DNA of 64,000 bases from Leguminivora glycinivorella (lineage: Eukaryota; Arthropoda; Insecta; Lepidoptera; Tortricidae): the NCBI RefSeq assembly GCF_023078275.1, contig NC_062993.1, positions 3,223,252 to 3,287,251 on the forward strand. The letters are read 5' to 3'. How positions within the stretch are numbered: position 1 is the stretch's first letter; every line of letters starts with the position of its first letter. The notes below the pieces were generated by a model that saw only the letters and a list, made by a program, of their open reading frames with translations, did not search any database and was not told the origin of the DNA. Positions 9,783 to 19,878 of the stretch are shown here, one piece after another. A program made the position numbers and the translations under genes.

Positions 9783-11273
9783 GTAGGTTAGTTAGTTAGT
9801 TAGTTTTATTGGGCATTTTCCGCAAGTCGACATCCATTGTGCCTATTTTGCGTGAAATAGACGGGGTAGCACTACTCTAACCACCCCAGCTCCTCTACAA
9901 ATCCTAGCAGTGTTTTCAGGTTGCTAAATACCTCTTTCAGTGTGTTTGGCGTACCTAGATACTTGTTCCTATATACTTCTACCTGTTTACACTCTAGAAG
10001 AAAGTGTTTGGTGGTTTCTTCTGATTCCATGCACGCTTTGCACATGGGGCTATCGGTTATACCTATGTTATTGAGGTGTTTGTTCAGTGTGTTGTGTCCT
10101 GTCATTAATCCTACTAGTTTGCGCAGTTGCTGTCTGGGAGTTCTGAGTAGGATTTTTGTAAGCTTTGTATTTGGTTCAGCAAGAATTTCTTTGGTTTGTC
10201 TACATGTGTCTAACTCAACCCAGTATTTGTCGTGTAGTTGTTTGTAGTGTTGACTAAGTTGGTTTTTCCTATATGATACTGGTAGGGGTATGATGGGTTC
10301 GGGTCCATATGCAGGTGTGGCTGATCCTTCTCGGGCCAGTTCATCCGCTGCATCATTCCCTCTTGATCCACTGTGCCCTTTTATCCATTGTATTGTTACT
10401 TTGTTGTCCTCTTCGCACACTTCAGTGAGTCTTTGATGACATTCTAGTATTAGTTTCGAGGTAAGTTTTGGGCCATCTAGTGCCTGAAGCACTGATTTGC
10501 TGTCTGATAGTATCAGTATGTTTCCATGTTTTACCTGACGTCTCTTTATGGCATTGCAAGCTTCTATTATTCCTACACATTCAGCTTGGAATACCGTGCT
10601 GTGTTCACCTAGGGGTTTGGATATGTGTAAGTATGTTTAAGTCTTCTGAGAAGACTCCACACCCTGTTCCCTCCTTTGTTTTTGATCCGTCTGTAAATAT
10701 TCTTAGATTTGTTTGGTATAGTCCTTCTTTTGGATCTTCTGTTAGCAATGTCGTATATTTTTTGCAGAAGATCGTGGTTTTGGGTATTTTGTCCACTGGC
10801 ACTTCTAGCATCGGCATTTTTGAGATCATGTCGCCATATATTATTTTGTGCGTCGAGTTAAGTTTTGTCCATAGGGTTAGGTCTTTCAGTCGGAGGGCTG
10901 TGGCTGCAGCTTCCTTTTGTATATATATGTGTAGGGGTAGGAGTCCTAGCATTATTTCTAACGCTGCTGTCGGAGTAGTTCTCATACATCCCGTTGTTGC
11001 TACACATGCTAGTCGTTGTGTTTTATTCAGCTTGTCTATCGCCGTGGTTTGCTTGGTGCGGGGCCACCATACAATAGCACCATAGCTGATCATCGGCATT
11101 ATTACCATTTTGTATAGCCACAGTATGATGTGGGGAGCAAGACCCCATTTCTTGCCCACCATCCTCCGGCTTTGCCAGAAAGCCACTGTTGCTTTGACAG
11201 TAGTAGGTACAACATACCCTTTAGCACAACTTGCCTTGTCACGTGCGAGTCCATACATCAAGCGCGACTTCAA
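9783..11273 (-). pseudogene. RNase-H-bearing LINE (I/LOA/Outcast group), 3' half
   Basis: The frame 11273-10605 holds the RT thumb/connection (LAPHIILWLYKMVIMPMISY, IVWWPRTK) and the first RNase H motif (FTDGSKTKEGTGCGVF). A one- or two-base shift near 10608 moves to a second frame, which continues through QAECVGIIEA, ILILSDSKSVLQAL and WIKGHSGSRGNDAADELA to 9872, ending with a C-x2-C...H-x5-C element. All RNase H catalytic motifs can be read. The 3' UTR has AATAAA then a TAAC-type repeat tail at about 9790-9805. The 5' RT palm and endonuclease are missing. RNase H points to the I/LOA group and away from Jockey or CR1. Confidence 0.8.
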
Positions 11274-11325
11274 GTATGGAATCGCACGTTACAAGGCAAG
11301 TTATGCTAGAGGGTCCCCAACAACA
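11212..11325. repeat. Imperfect inverted repeat at the LINE truncation point
   Basis: The minus-strand LINE sequence at 11216-11255 is repeated inverted at about 11276-11315, with five mismatches in about 40 bases and about 20 bases between. The second arm is a short copy of the same LINE region in the opposite orientation. Confidence 0.7.
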
Positions 11326-11367
11326 GTATACTCTTTATTATACTTTCGTACTTATGACCACTCCCGC

Positions 11368-11552
11368 TCCCCGCTCTCGGTTTACTCACAGTTACCGCCT
11401 GTCAAGAACGCAACCAGTCGACCTTTGATATCAAGTCTCACTCATACAAGCAAGGTACGCGTTCACCTACACGAGCTTAGACTGTGTGGGTAGGAACGCG
11501 CCTCTTTCATATAATATATTATATTTGATCGCCATTGTCCGAGGTGTGCCAG
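11368..11552 (+). repeat. Repeat shared with 31310-31460
   Basis: Both copies contain CACAGTTACCGCCTGTCAA, CCAGTCGACCT and GCGCGCCTCTTTCATAT, followed by GTCCGAGGTGTGCC. This copy carries small insertions. Non-coding; family unknown to me. Confidence 0.55.
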
Positions 11553-12054
11553 ACGACTGGCCACATTTCCCCACTGTATTGTCATACTTAAACGTTGTGC
11601 GAAATACTGGCCAGTCTTCTGGTCACCCGAGGTCTCGAAGTACGTGAGTACCTCATGTGTCCCTTTTCGACACCCGATATATTACTATTATATCAATTAC
11701 ACCCTTACATAGCTAAACAAAGATACATTATTACATAACACTTAATTATAAGATACTATATACCCAATATTCAGCCGCCGCAAATACGCTGGGTTCGTAA
11801 TAACCGCGTTCTCGCACTAATTATTAATCGATGCCCGAGGCGGCGGTAGAGATTGGATGTTTATTCGATTATAGAAGGATATTCGATGGTCAGATTGTAC
11901 TTGGTACGTGTTTTAATCTGTATGTGGTCGGTTGTAATGTTTCAATGTAATATAATGAATAATGATTTATCAAGCAAAAACAGCGAGCGATACTAAAAGT
12001 TAAGATAAATTCTAACAGTATTTCAGGTAGTAGTAGTAGTAAAACACTTTATTG
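11553..12054. other. Unassigned sequence
   Basis: No gene seen. A partly inverted GC-rich pair (GCCGCCGCAAATACG near 11774, GAGGCGGCGGTAGAG near 11838) may mark another decayed element. Confidence 0.3.
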
Positions 12055-12352
12055 TACCAAAGAGGATCGAGTATTATAGAGAATGACTGTCAAAGTAAAA
12101 TGTGTAACCACAGTGCATAGACTGCCATCTCTCGACACAAGCTTAAAACTTTTAAACCTCAGTTTTGACAATTTCGCCCATATTCTTAGCTTTATATGTT
12201 TTAAAATGTCAAATATTAATATTAGCGCCATCTAGCCGAGCGTACCCCAAAGGTGTATCGCCATCTAGCTCACCGTACCTTTTTCTGTATGGTTTTGGGG
12301 TACGTTTTTTTCTTAGACTTCATCGGTCTTTACGAAGTTATATAGGTCTTTG
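12055..12352 (+). repeat. Repeat family L, copy 2
   Basis: Same landmarks as 1040-1352 and closer to the inverted copy at 54718-54995 (both keep AGATGGCAGTCTATGCACTG or its equivalent). Used here to define the family's extent. Confidence 0.65.
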
Positions 12353-13434
12353 ATTGTACAAAAAACACGTAAAAATGTTTCTATACGCCACCCTAAAGTG
12401 TTTAAGTATTGGGGGAAGATACTTGGGGGAACTTTGGACAGTGGACACTGATAAGTCAGTTGGCAGAAGATATTGGAGCGATTTTAAAAGAATTCGATGT
12501 GTTTATTTCCATTTTTCGTCTAATTTCAAGAATTTCGTCATCTGCCAGATTTTACGATCAGGCGTATTGTAGGTATAAAATATAGCAAAACAGTCTTGTA
12601 AAATGTAATATAACATGACAAGTGGATTTATCAACAAGAAGTTCAAAATATCTCCATGGATATGAAACATCAAAAAAGCATTAGGTTTTCTTTTAAATTT
12701 CTTAGGAATTTTACCGCGAAGATATAAAAGGCGGTGTATGCCGTGACGTTCATCATTTTTCACTCGAAGTCATTAGGGCCAAGCGGAGGCTTCAGAATGA
12801 TTATAACAGACTAGGTCTTTGAGAATGACGAATGCAAAAAAATAAGGCCAGTATACTATTTTTCTTTGGCTGAAATGCCCAGACTAATACTCACAATATT
12901 GAGATAAAGAGAGCCTCACCATCCATGAATTGCCAATATTATGTCTGATGATTTATTTGGTTATTAAAGTGAATGATGTTTTTTTTTTTTCACAAATACA
13001 AGAATATTTTTTTCTTATCAGTATCATTAAATTTCTGCTAGTAGTTACAATACAAACATAATAAAATAGTTAATGTCAAATCCATTATCTTTGAAGCTAA
13101 GCGTATTTCTTGAAGATCATACGTACTCTTTCTTGAGTATTATTTACAAAGAAATATTTTTTACGAGTTATCTCAAACAAACAGAAACACAAAGAACAGG
13201 TATTACTTACAAAATACAAGTGACATTTCACTAGGATAATCTTTTCAACCCAGATCCAGAGATCCCACGCAATAAAACACTATTCTTTGATTTACATATT
13301 CTGATACTAAAACTACAATACTAAAACCCCTTTTGTATATACAACGCTACCTTTTAAACGTTAATTTCTTCACTAATTTCACGCTTAAAATCTAAATACC
13401 TTAAATCTCACGTTGAAAAATTCCACAACACAAT
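12353..13434. other. Unassigned AT-rich kilobase
   Basis: I see no gene, repeat pair or RNA. Short open frames at 12354-12572 and 12503-12763 show no recognisable motif. Confidence 0.4.
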
Positions 13435-13525
13435 GACGTCACACGACGACATCCGCACGACATCCGAGCAACATCCGCTTGGATCCGCTCGGATCCGCGT
13501 CGCATCCGCAACATCCGTTGTGGGT
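13435..13525. repeat. Short ATCCG-rich degenerate tandem array
   Basis: ACATCCG, CATCCGAG, GGATCCGC and GCATCCGC recur at 8-13 base spacing after a CRE-like TGACGTCA at about 13433. GC-rich patch in AT-rich surroundings. Confidence 0.5.
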
Positions 13526-13697
13526 GTCAGCGCATCAAAGGCCTTACCTGTGATGTATCTTTAATCTATACTGATAGCTTGAATGGATATTGTGGATGCA
13601 TTTTTAAAAGGGTAAGATAATTTTATACTAGATATTGGAAACAATTTATAGTCTTTTGTTAGTTTTGATTGTATGAAAATGGAAAATAATATAATGT

Positions 13698-14158
13698 TTT
13701 CCCCTCACTAGCTCGGAAACACGTGTTTTGTTCTTTGATACCAGCGGGTAAAAATGCATTTTATCCACTAGTGGGTAAAGTAATTTGACCTTGAATAAAG
13801 TCAAATTAACTGCTTTAAAATTTATAAAAATAGGTGAATCTAGTAATAAAGATGATTTACCACCTGTGGAACTACTGGAAGCAGTGATAAACGCATTTTT
13901 TGCGTTGTAGTTTCCTCGCTGTAGTGAGGGGAAAATTTTTGTGTTACACTCGGGTGCAAATGTATTTTACTTCTCGTGTGTTAAAAAACTCGCAAGTTCA
14001 GGATTCTATTCTCAAACCACTCGCTTCGCTCGTGGTTCAACTATAGAATCCTTTCGCACTCTGCGTTAAATCAATGAAAATGCTCCTCGTTACGGAGTGA
14101 AACTTTTCGAGTGATCTTCGTCAATTTTACGTGAGTTACAAGATTTTACATGTTTAAT
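13698..14158 (-). repeat. K-family repeat, copy 1 (longest)
   Basis: Bounded on one side by TTTTCCCCTCACTAGCTCGG. Shares more than 300 bp with 31724-32155 and 39206-39511 (both inverted relative to this copy). Internal landmarks are CCACTAGTGG, AAAGTCAAATTAACTGC and CGCTTCGCTCGTGGTT. Non-coding in all three copies. Confidence 0.7.
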
Positions 14159-14564
14159 AATATGTCAGCCTCTCACTGTAGTTTTATTATTAAAACCAGG
14201 TAACTAACTAACATATTTTTTCTTCATGACTAACTTTCTTGTCTCAATTAACTCTTATTAAAACTGCTCACTTCTCAAAAAGAAAAATAATTTTCCCTCA
14301 TCGCCCATTAAGGTCGTTTAAATATAAATTACCAAGGTAGTTCTGTTTTCTCGGACAAGTTGGGCCAGATTCCGATTTTAAGATAATGTTTAAGACACGT
14401 CAGCACCTACCACGAGTCTTTGAGTAGAATAAGTCACTCAAAAGTGTCAACGTCACGGAAAACATGTGATTTTTGGTTATGTTTGCAGTGTTGTACACTG
14501 TCTCCATACAATTAATGCCACTTTCGCATTTTGTTATCGAAAAACGTATTCAAAACTCATGTAA
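14159..14564. other. Unassigned AT-rich sequence
   Basis: No gene or matched repeat seen. Confidence 0.35.
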
Positions 14565-14740
14565 ACACAAATACTTAGTTATTAATTTTCTATTAGACAC
14601 GGTGTACGCTGTGTGGCATCCTATTAGGTGTACTAGTTATTAATTATAAGATAAGATAAGATAAGTTATTAATTACTTGTTGTTTTCATTATGAATTGGT
14701 ATATCTATGCCAAATAAAATACAGATATATGATCTATGCC
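14565..14740 (+). repeat. LINE 3' UTR fragment
   Basis: Shares TTAGTTATTAATTTTCT, ATTAGACACGGT, GGTGTACTAGTTATTA and ATGCCAAATAAA with 39775-39930, where a LINE ORF end lies upstream. Here an ATAAG microsatellite interrupts it. Confidence 0.55.
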
Positions 14741-14815
14741 AAATATAACACTAGATATAGATGTAGTGCATACTTATTTTCCATCGTTATAATATTCCTC
14801 GTATTACTTCGTATA

Positions 14816-15627
14816 CAGGGTGGCCCATCAAATCGGTCAGTATGGGAAAGTCTGAAACTATAAGACATACGAAGATTTGTTTTTAGGAACCATGTCACCG
14901 ATTTTGAAAAAAAGAAAAACTGCATTCATACAATTAAAAAAAAAAGTGTACCCAGCTGGGGAATCGAACCCGGTTGTTTTGAAAAAATAAACTTACACTA
15001 TTTCTATTCAGATATCGTTTGTGTAGGTCTTAAGCAGTAAATATCTCTAAGAAACATAATGTCTAAAATGAATAAAATGCATTTTTTTCACATACTTTAA
15101 TTTATCATAGTAGGTGTTCAAAGTGACCACCGTTACAATATTCAGCAAGTTCACTTCATCTTTACAACAGTGTACAAAAATAGCTTTAACACCGTTGAAG
15201 ACCTAAAAGTAGCCATAGAGTCAACTTTAACGCAGATTCACCACATGAAGATACAAAATGCAATAGTAAGATCGTTACCTAGACGTGTTGAATATTGTAT
15301 TGAAAAAGACGGTGGTCACTTTGAACACCTACTATGATAAATTAAAGTATGTGAAAAAAATGCATTTTGTTCATTTTAGACATTATGTTTCTTAGAGATA
15401 TTTACTGCTTAAGACCTACACAAACGATATCTGAATAGAAATAGTGTAAGTTTATTTTTTCAAAACAACCGGGTTCGATTCCCCAGCTGGGTACACTTTT
15501 TTTTTTAATTGTATGAATGCAGTTTTTCTTTTTATCAAAATCGGTGACATGGTTCCTAAGAACAAATCTTCGTATGTCTTATAGTTTCAGACTTTCCCAT
15601 ACTGACCGATTTGAATGGGCCACCCTG
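14816..15627 (+). mobile_element. 812-bp Tc1/mariner derivative with about 318-bp TIRs
   Basis: Left arm 14816-15133 and right arm 15309-15627 are near-perfect inverted repeats with ends CAGGGTGGCCCAT, flanked by TA. The unique centre is about 175 bp and encodes the end of a transposase. Each arm contains a B-box-like GGTTCGATTCC. The arm length is far above the usual 20-30 bp of Tc1/mariner elements. Confidence 0.88.
15179..15337 (+). pseudogene. Transposase C-terminal fragment (Tc1/mariner superfamily)
   Basis: The frame reads NSFNTVEDLKVAIESTLTQI, then IVRSLPRRVEYCIEKDGGHF and HLL before TGA at 15335. The pattern EDLKxxIxxxLxxI...RRxxxCIxxxGGHFEHLL is typical of the end of insect IS630/Tc1/mariner-type transposases. 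The catalytic DDE part is deleted. The last ten or so codons and the stop lie inside the right inverted repeat. The frame stays open upstream to about 15131 without an ATG. Confidence 0.75.
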
Positions 15628-15859
15628 TATATCGTGTTAAATAGTTCGGTCAACGTTAGTAGGTCCCTCTTGTACTGAGATTGACTGAAATAAAATACCA
15701 TGACACGTACGTAAGTTTCCGTGACAGTACGAAGGAAAAACATTTGGCACTATGTATACCTAATTATATTTGTTTTAAATACGATATGCATCGGATAAGT
15801 CAGTTTCTTTAAACAAAAACACTTTCATAATATTGTCTTCGGTTCCCGCTATAGTTACT

Positions 15860-16209
15860 CATGAAACAAAACTATGGAAACGGATTAAATTGTGTATAAT
15901 GAATTTACAATTCATCCCGACGTTTCGAACACTTTACAGCATTCGTGGTCAATGGGTGACTGAGGAAAAATTACAATGTGCAAAAGCTACCCACATACAA
16001 GAAATATTAACGAACTCTGACCAAAAATAATATAGATTTTTAGGGCAGGTTCACACACTATTAATAAAGCTAGTATAGTTATTGTACATATTGTAATTTT
16101 TCCTCAGTCACCCGGTTGGCCACGAATGCTGTAAAGTGTTCGAAACGTCGGGATTAATTGTAAATTCATTATACGCGATTTAATCCATTTCCATAGTTTT
16201 ATTTCATGA
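15860..16209. mobile_element. Penelope-type inverted pair, family 3
   Basis: Arms 15860-15985 and 16083-16209 are inverted copies (landmarks ATTTTTCCTCAGTCACCC, TTCGAAACGTCGGGAT, CATTATACGCGATTTAATCC). The arms share the GAAACGTCGGG and CGCGATTAA boxes with the families at 16442-16738 and 17191-17700, the second of which carries a Penelope-like protein end. The hammerhead-like motif lies at about 15914-15957 (minus) and 16110-16153 (plus). Confidence 0.65.
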
Positions 16210-16441
16210 AAAACACTTTCGACACCTGTCCGTAGCAAATTGAATCTAGAACTAATATTCGACGTATCTGAAAGTTCCAATCGCGCCGTTGGTGCGAAAT
16301 AGTTCCAGGCGATCTTTAAAGTCAAAGAAAGAAGTCTTTTGTTTTACTTTATTTGATAATTATATTCACGCAAAAATAGCGGTTTCGTTATAACATGCCT
16401 GGGAAGAAATAGGATGCGAATAATTTGATCAAAAAAGGACC

Positions 16442-16738
16442 ATTATTTTTTAAAATCGGGACTTAATCGCGTATAACTACATATTAAACTGACCTCCAAC
16501 GTTTCAAGGACGGCGTTGTCCCCGTGGTCTCGGAGATCCCTAGTGCGCAAACAGTTCAAGTTGATAATCAAAACCAAGTGCGGGTAGTTCGGAAAAACTC
16601 GCGCGGCTGTCAGAAGGTGTTGATGTCATTTCAAGCCAGTCTTCTCCGAGACCACGGGGACAACGCCGTCCTTGAAACGTTGGAGGTCAGTTTAATATGT
16701 AGTTATACGCGATTAAGTCCCGATTTTAAAAATAATGA
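16442..16738. mobile_element. Penelope-type inverted pair, family 2 (about 94-bp arms)
   Basis: Left arm 16442-16535 and right arm about 16643-16737 are almost exact inverted repeats. Each runs from GTCTCGGAGA-type sequence through the GAAACGTTGGAGG box to CGCGATTAAGTCCCGATTTT. The centre (CAAGTGCGGGTAGTTC) matches sequence just after the Penelope-like coding end at about 17540, tying the two elements to one lineage. Ends are flanked by short A/T-rich sequence with no clear target duplication. Confidence 0.75.
16644..16685 (+). ncRNA. Hammerhead-like two-helix motif, family 2
   Basis: Stem I CTCC (16644-16647) pairs with GGAG (16682-16685). Stem II GGAC (16658-16661) pairs with GTCC (16668-16671) around AACGCC. 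Linkers are GAGACCACGG and TTGAAACGTT. An inverted copy lies at 16494-16535. Compared with 17607-17648, both stems differ in sequence and keep their pairing. Confidence 0.45.
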
Positions 16739-16937
16739 TGTGTAATAATCGTGAAAGTTTAAATCAGTGTTTCAAAAAAGACCTTTAGTAATTTCCAAGA
16801 AATATTTTGTCAAGAAACATTTATAATATTAAGAATTGTAGGCTTTGAGACATTTTAATTTATGATGTAGGTATTCTTAGGAATATTACTTGTGTCTGTA
16901 AGTTTTTTTTGAGTTGCTTGCTAATTTGAAATTAGAT

Positions 16938-17149
16938 AAGGTACAGCGGGGCAAATCTTGACTGGGGGGACAATTGTAACTAATTCATCTTTTCCATTAT
17001 TATTCTATGATGTTGAGTTTTACATGAATACGCCTACCATATTATGTAACCGGTGGACACTCTATTTAATAATTCAAACATTGTAAAACATGGCAAAAAT
17101 GGACCAGTTACATTTCTCCCCTAGTCGAGATTTGCCCCGGTGTACCTTA
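16938..17149. mobile_element. MITE family B (AAGGTACAGCGGGGC), solo copy
   Basis: Ends AAGGTACAGCGGGGCAAATC and GATTTGCCCCGGTGTACCTT are inverted. The interior shares AACCGGTGGACACTCTATTT with the copy at 46983-50272, which is split by a nested insertion. A partial copy lies at 23632-23742. Confidence 0.75.
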
Positions 17150-17265
17150 AGTATGCTTTTATAGGAATTCATAACATGTAGGTACCTCATATTATTAAAT
17201 GAAAACGGGACTTAATCGCGTAAAAACTTGATATTATACGTAACTTGGTATTTTATTTTTGCTAG

Positions 17266-17587
17266 AGTCAGGACCAAACCACTGGATTGAACTGCGAACT
17301 GCATAATCCCAAAGTCCTTTCAACTGAACGTCTTTACTATAGCAGGAAAGTACGTGAAGCGATTGAAATCAGGAAACATCGTAATTTCAATCAAAATGAA
17401 GGGCAAGGTAATTTCATCTTCGTGGAATCCAGTGATTAGCAAGTGTAAACGTGAGATAACTTCCTGTCCCATACCATTGGATGTCGTGAGTGTTGTATGT
17501 AGGCAGAGTGGCAACCCTAGCGTAAAAGTGACTGATGACAATCAAGTGCGGGTAGTTCAAAAAACTCGTACAGCTAGAAGATGTTGA
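17266..17587 (+). pseudogene. Penelope-like element, C-terminal end of the RT/endonuclease protein
   Basis: One frame (17266-17439) reads LSTERLYYSRKVREAIEIRK followed by HRNFNQNEG, the usual (V/I)REAIEI(x)(R/K)H...NFN(R)xEG ending of Penelope-like (GIY-YIG) proteins. A second frame then carries KVISSSWNPVISKCK, which matches the next block of that family, so a frameshift lies near 17400. Upstream of 17266 the sequence is a pyrimidine run ending TTTTTGCTAG, which resembles a 3' splice site. The RT domain itself is absent. Confidence 0.6.
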
Positions 17588-17606
17588 TACAACTCCCAGC
17601 CAGTCT

Positions 17607-17648
17607 ACCCGTGACCACGGACATAATGTCATGTCCGAAACGTCGGGT
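17607..17648 (+). ncRNA. Hammerhead-like two-helix motif, family 1
   Basis: Stem I ACCCG (17607-17611) pairs with CGGGT (17644-17648). Stem II GGACAT (17619-17624) pairs with ATGTCC (17631-17636) around AATGTC. Linkers are TGACCAC and GAAACGT. The order stem I, UGA-type box, stem II, GAAA box, stem I is that of a hammerhead with a minimal helix III, but the UGA box departs from CUGANGA. Compare 42849-42890. Confidence 0.5.
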
Positions 17649-17700
17649 TAAATATAAACGTAAGTTTTTACGCGATTAAGTCCCGTTTTAATTTAATAAT

Positions 17701-18787
17701 ATGAGTGAAGATCGTGTTAGTTTAAATCAATATATGTAGGTACCTATACGTGTTGTATTAACGACCATGAAAACTCTATGTCATCATTTTCTCAATGACA
17801 TCAAATGACATGACGGAACAAATGTTGCCACTACAAATTGCAAAGCTCGGGGTCAGTTGTAACGGATCGTGGCAATGAGCGCGAGGGCGGGAAGTATCGA
17901 TCAACCCGCGCGAATGCTGAGCGCTGCAGAAGTGTGATGGTAAATCCTTTTTTACACGCTTTTTACAGGCTTTTATTTAACTTACCTTGTTAGTACCTAT
18001 GTTAATAGTTTGGGTCAAAACGTAGAAGCTAAATTTGACCCACTTCCCGGTTTCTGATTGAGCTGAAATTTTGCACACACACGTAAATTACGTAACAATG
18101 CAATGCTATGGTATCATGGAGCTGATCTGATGATGGAGCAGAAAGGTGGTCATAGGAACTACATAACAATCGAGTAAGGGGTTTTTAGAACGTCTCGGAG
18201 ACCAGTGGATGACCGTTGAAAGAAAGGTACAGTCGGCGATAAAAGCTTGTCCCAAAAATATTTTTTTTCCAAAAAAACTTAATTACAGAAGCAAATAATA
18301 TAGTAGCATACTAGACTTATCTTAAGTTGACAACGGTTTTAATAGTCTCCCGTGTGCAAGAGTTAAGTAAACGTCACCATTTTACATAATTATGATGTTT
18401 AAAATAGCTTTTGAACCGACGAAGCCGTCAAAATGTTCAATTTCCATGTATTGTCCAGTGGGTTTAGTGGGTAGGGCCAAGTTTCCCCCCTCTCGCTAGG
18501 GGAGGGGAAAGAAACGGCGAGTCCCACACATCGTGCGTAACTGCATTCCCACTCCGACAAAAAAAAGGTATTGTCTCTATGAACCTATATAAATGTAATA
18601 TTTTAGTTTTAATTAATAAACCTACGAAACTATTTCATTGATTTCGTTTAAGTTTGCAAAAAATTGCGCAACGGGTCTTTTGAAAGAAAGAAATAAACAA
18701 AAAATATTCATCTAGCGACATAAAAAACATTGGACACTAAAATAGAACTCAGCACAATGCTAAGACAATCAATGGAGCTAGTTTTGG
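17701..18787. other. Unassigned kilobase
   Basis: No gene seen. A GC-richer patch at 17865-17940 and a C-run/G-run patch near 18485-18515 have no reading frame or repeat partner that I can support. Confidence 0.35.
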
Positions 18788-18789
18788 TA

Positions 18790-19188
18790 TACTCTTGGGT
18801 CGCTCGTTCGTTTTTCGTCACGTTTCAAAATTTGTCCGATTCTGCTTTCGTCAGCCATTCTTCATTCGTCAACTTAGTCAGCAGTCATTATCGTCGTTGA
18901 CCATAATGAGTTGTTGGCCATTTTCTTATTTCGACTCAATCGTTTTTCGTCATTTCAAAGTTAGTACCGACCTAAAACTACGAAAAAACACGAATAACAT
19001 AGATTTAACAGCGAATATGCCGAAAGAAGATTATGACGAGTGCAGAACGAGACGAATTAAGATAAAGATGAACAACGAAAACTACTGTAGTTGAAAAAGA
19101 CCATCAACGATCGTGACGAATAAAGAATGGCTGACGAAAGCAGAATGGGACAAATTTAGGAACGTGACGAAAAACTAACCCAAGAGTA
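18790..19188. mobile_element. TTCGTCA-rich MITE with about 80-bp TIRs
   Basis: Ends TACTCTTGGGT and ACCCAAGAGTA are inverted and flanked by TA. Imperfect complementarity continues for about 80 bp. TTCGTCA-type heptamers occur repeatedly on both strands. The 99-residue open frame across it is a by-product of the repeats. Confidence 0.65.
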
Positions 19189-19628
19189 TACGTACCCTAG
19201 TTTTCAGTTGGGACCTTTTTCTGGTGGGTAAGTTTTTTAAGTGGCATTTTCAGACTGTTCTATTTTTGAACAAAGTTCATTGTGGCAAGGAGGTTTATTT
19301 TTCGCAATATGTTATCATTATCAAGTAAACATAGCTATCAGTTCATATCAGCTTATTATCACGTCGATAAGCTCGATATAGTATTTTAAACAGAGGCACA
19401 TTTTATGATCAATTGATCAGTAAAGTTGTAAAAGTAATACTATTATAAATTATAACATACAATGAATTTCAAGATGTTCAAAAATATCGCTTTTTGATGA
19501 AGAAAAACATCGCGTAGAAACCGGACTTATCAAAATAGAGTATAGTTTGAACTCTGGAAGGTAGTGCATAAGTAGGTACCTACCTAGAATTATTTTTTTA
19601 AACTAGTACCGAAATACTGGAAATATTT

Positions 19629-19878
19629 AAATAAATAAATATTGGGGATACCTTACAGACATCGACTTAGCCCCAAACTAAGCAAAGCTTGTACTATGGG
19701 TGCTAAGCGACGATATACATACTTACTTAAATAGATAAATACATACGTACGTACATAGAAAACATCCATGACTCAGGAACAAATATTTGTGCTCATCGCA
19801 CAAATAAATGCCCTTACCGGGAATCGAGCCCGCGGACTAGCAGGCAGGGTCACTACTGACTGAGCCAGACCGGTCGTC
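19629..19878 (-). repeat. tRNA-derived SINE, full length
   Basis: Read on the minus strand: a tRNA-like head with A-box GGCTCAGTCAGTAGTGACCC and B-box GGCTCGATTCCCGG, then AAGGGCATTTATTTGTGCGA, a body with GTTCCTGAGTCATGGATG, and an AATATTTATTTATTTA tail. Related fragments occur at 30203-30258, 46221-46306 and 52425-52827. Confidence 0.8.

Larger units (their letters stand above)
17191..17700 (+). mobile_element. Penelope-like element 3' part with inverted terminal copy, family 1
   Basis: Left and right ends carry inverted AACGGGACTTAATCGCGT boxes inside ATTATTAAAT-type ends. Between them lie the end of a Penelope-like ORF (17266-17587) and a structured 3' region with a hammerhead-like motif (17607-17648). 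Penelope-like elements are known for complex, partly inverted pseudo-LTR arrangements, which this matches. A fragment of the same 3' region lies at 42811-42950. Confidence 0.65.

Noticed and set aside
18795..19094. 99-residue open frame
   Set aside because: Lies wholly in a TIR-bounded MITE and has no known domain.
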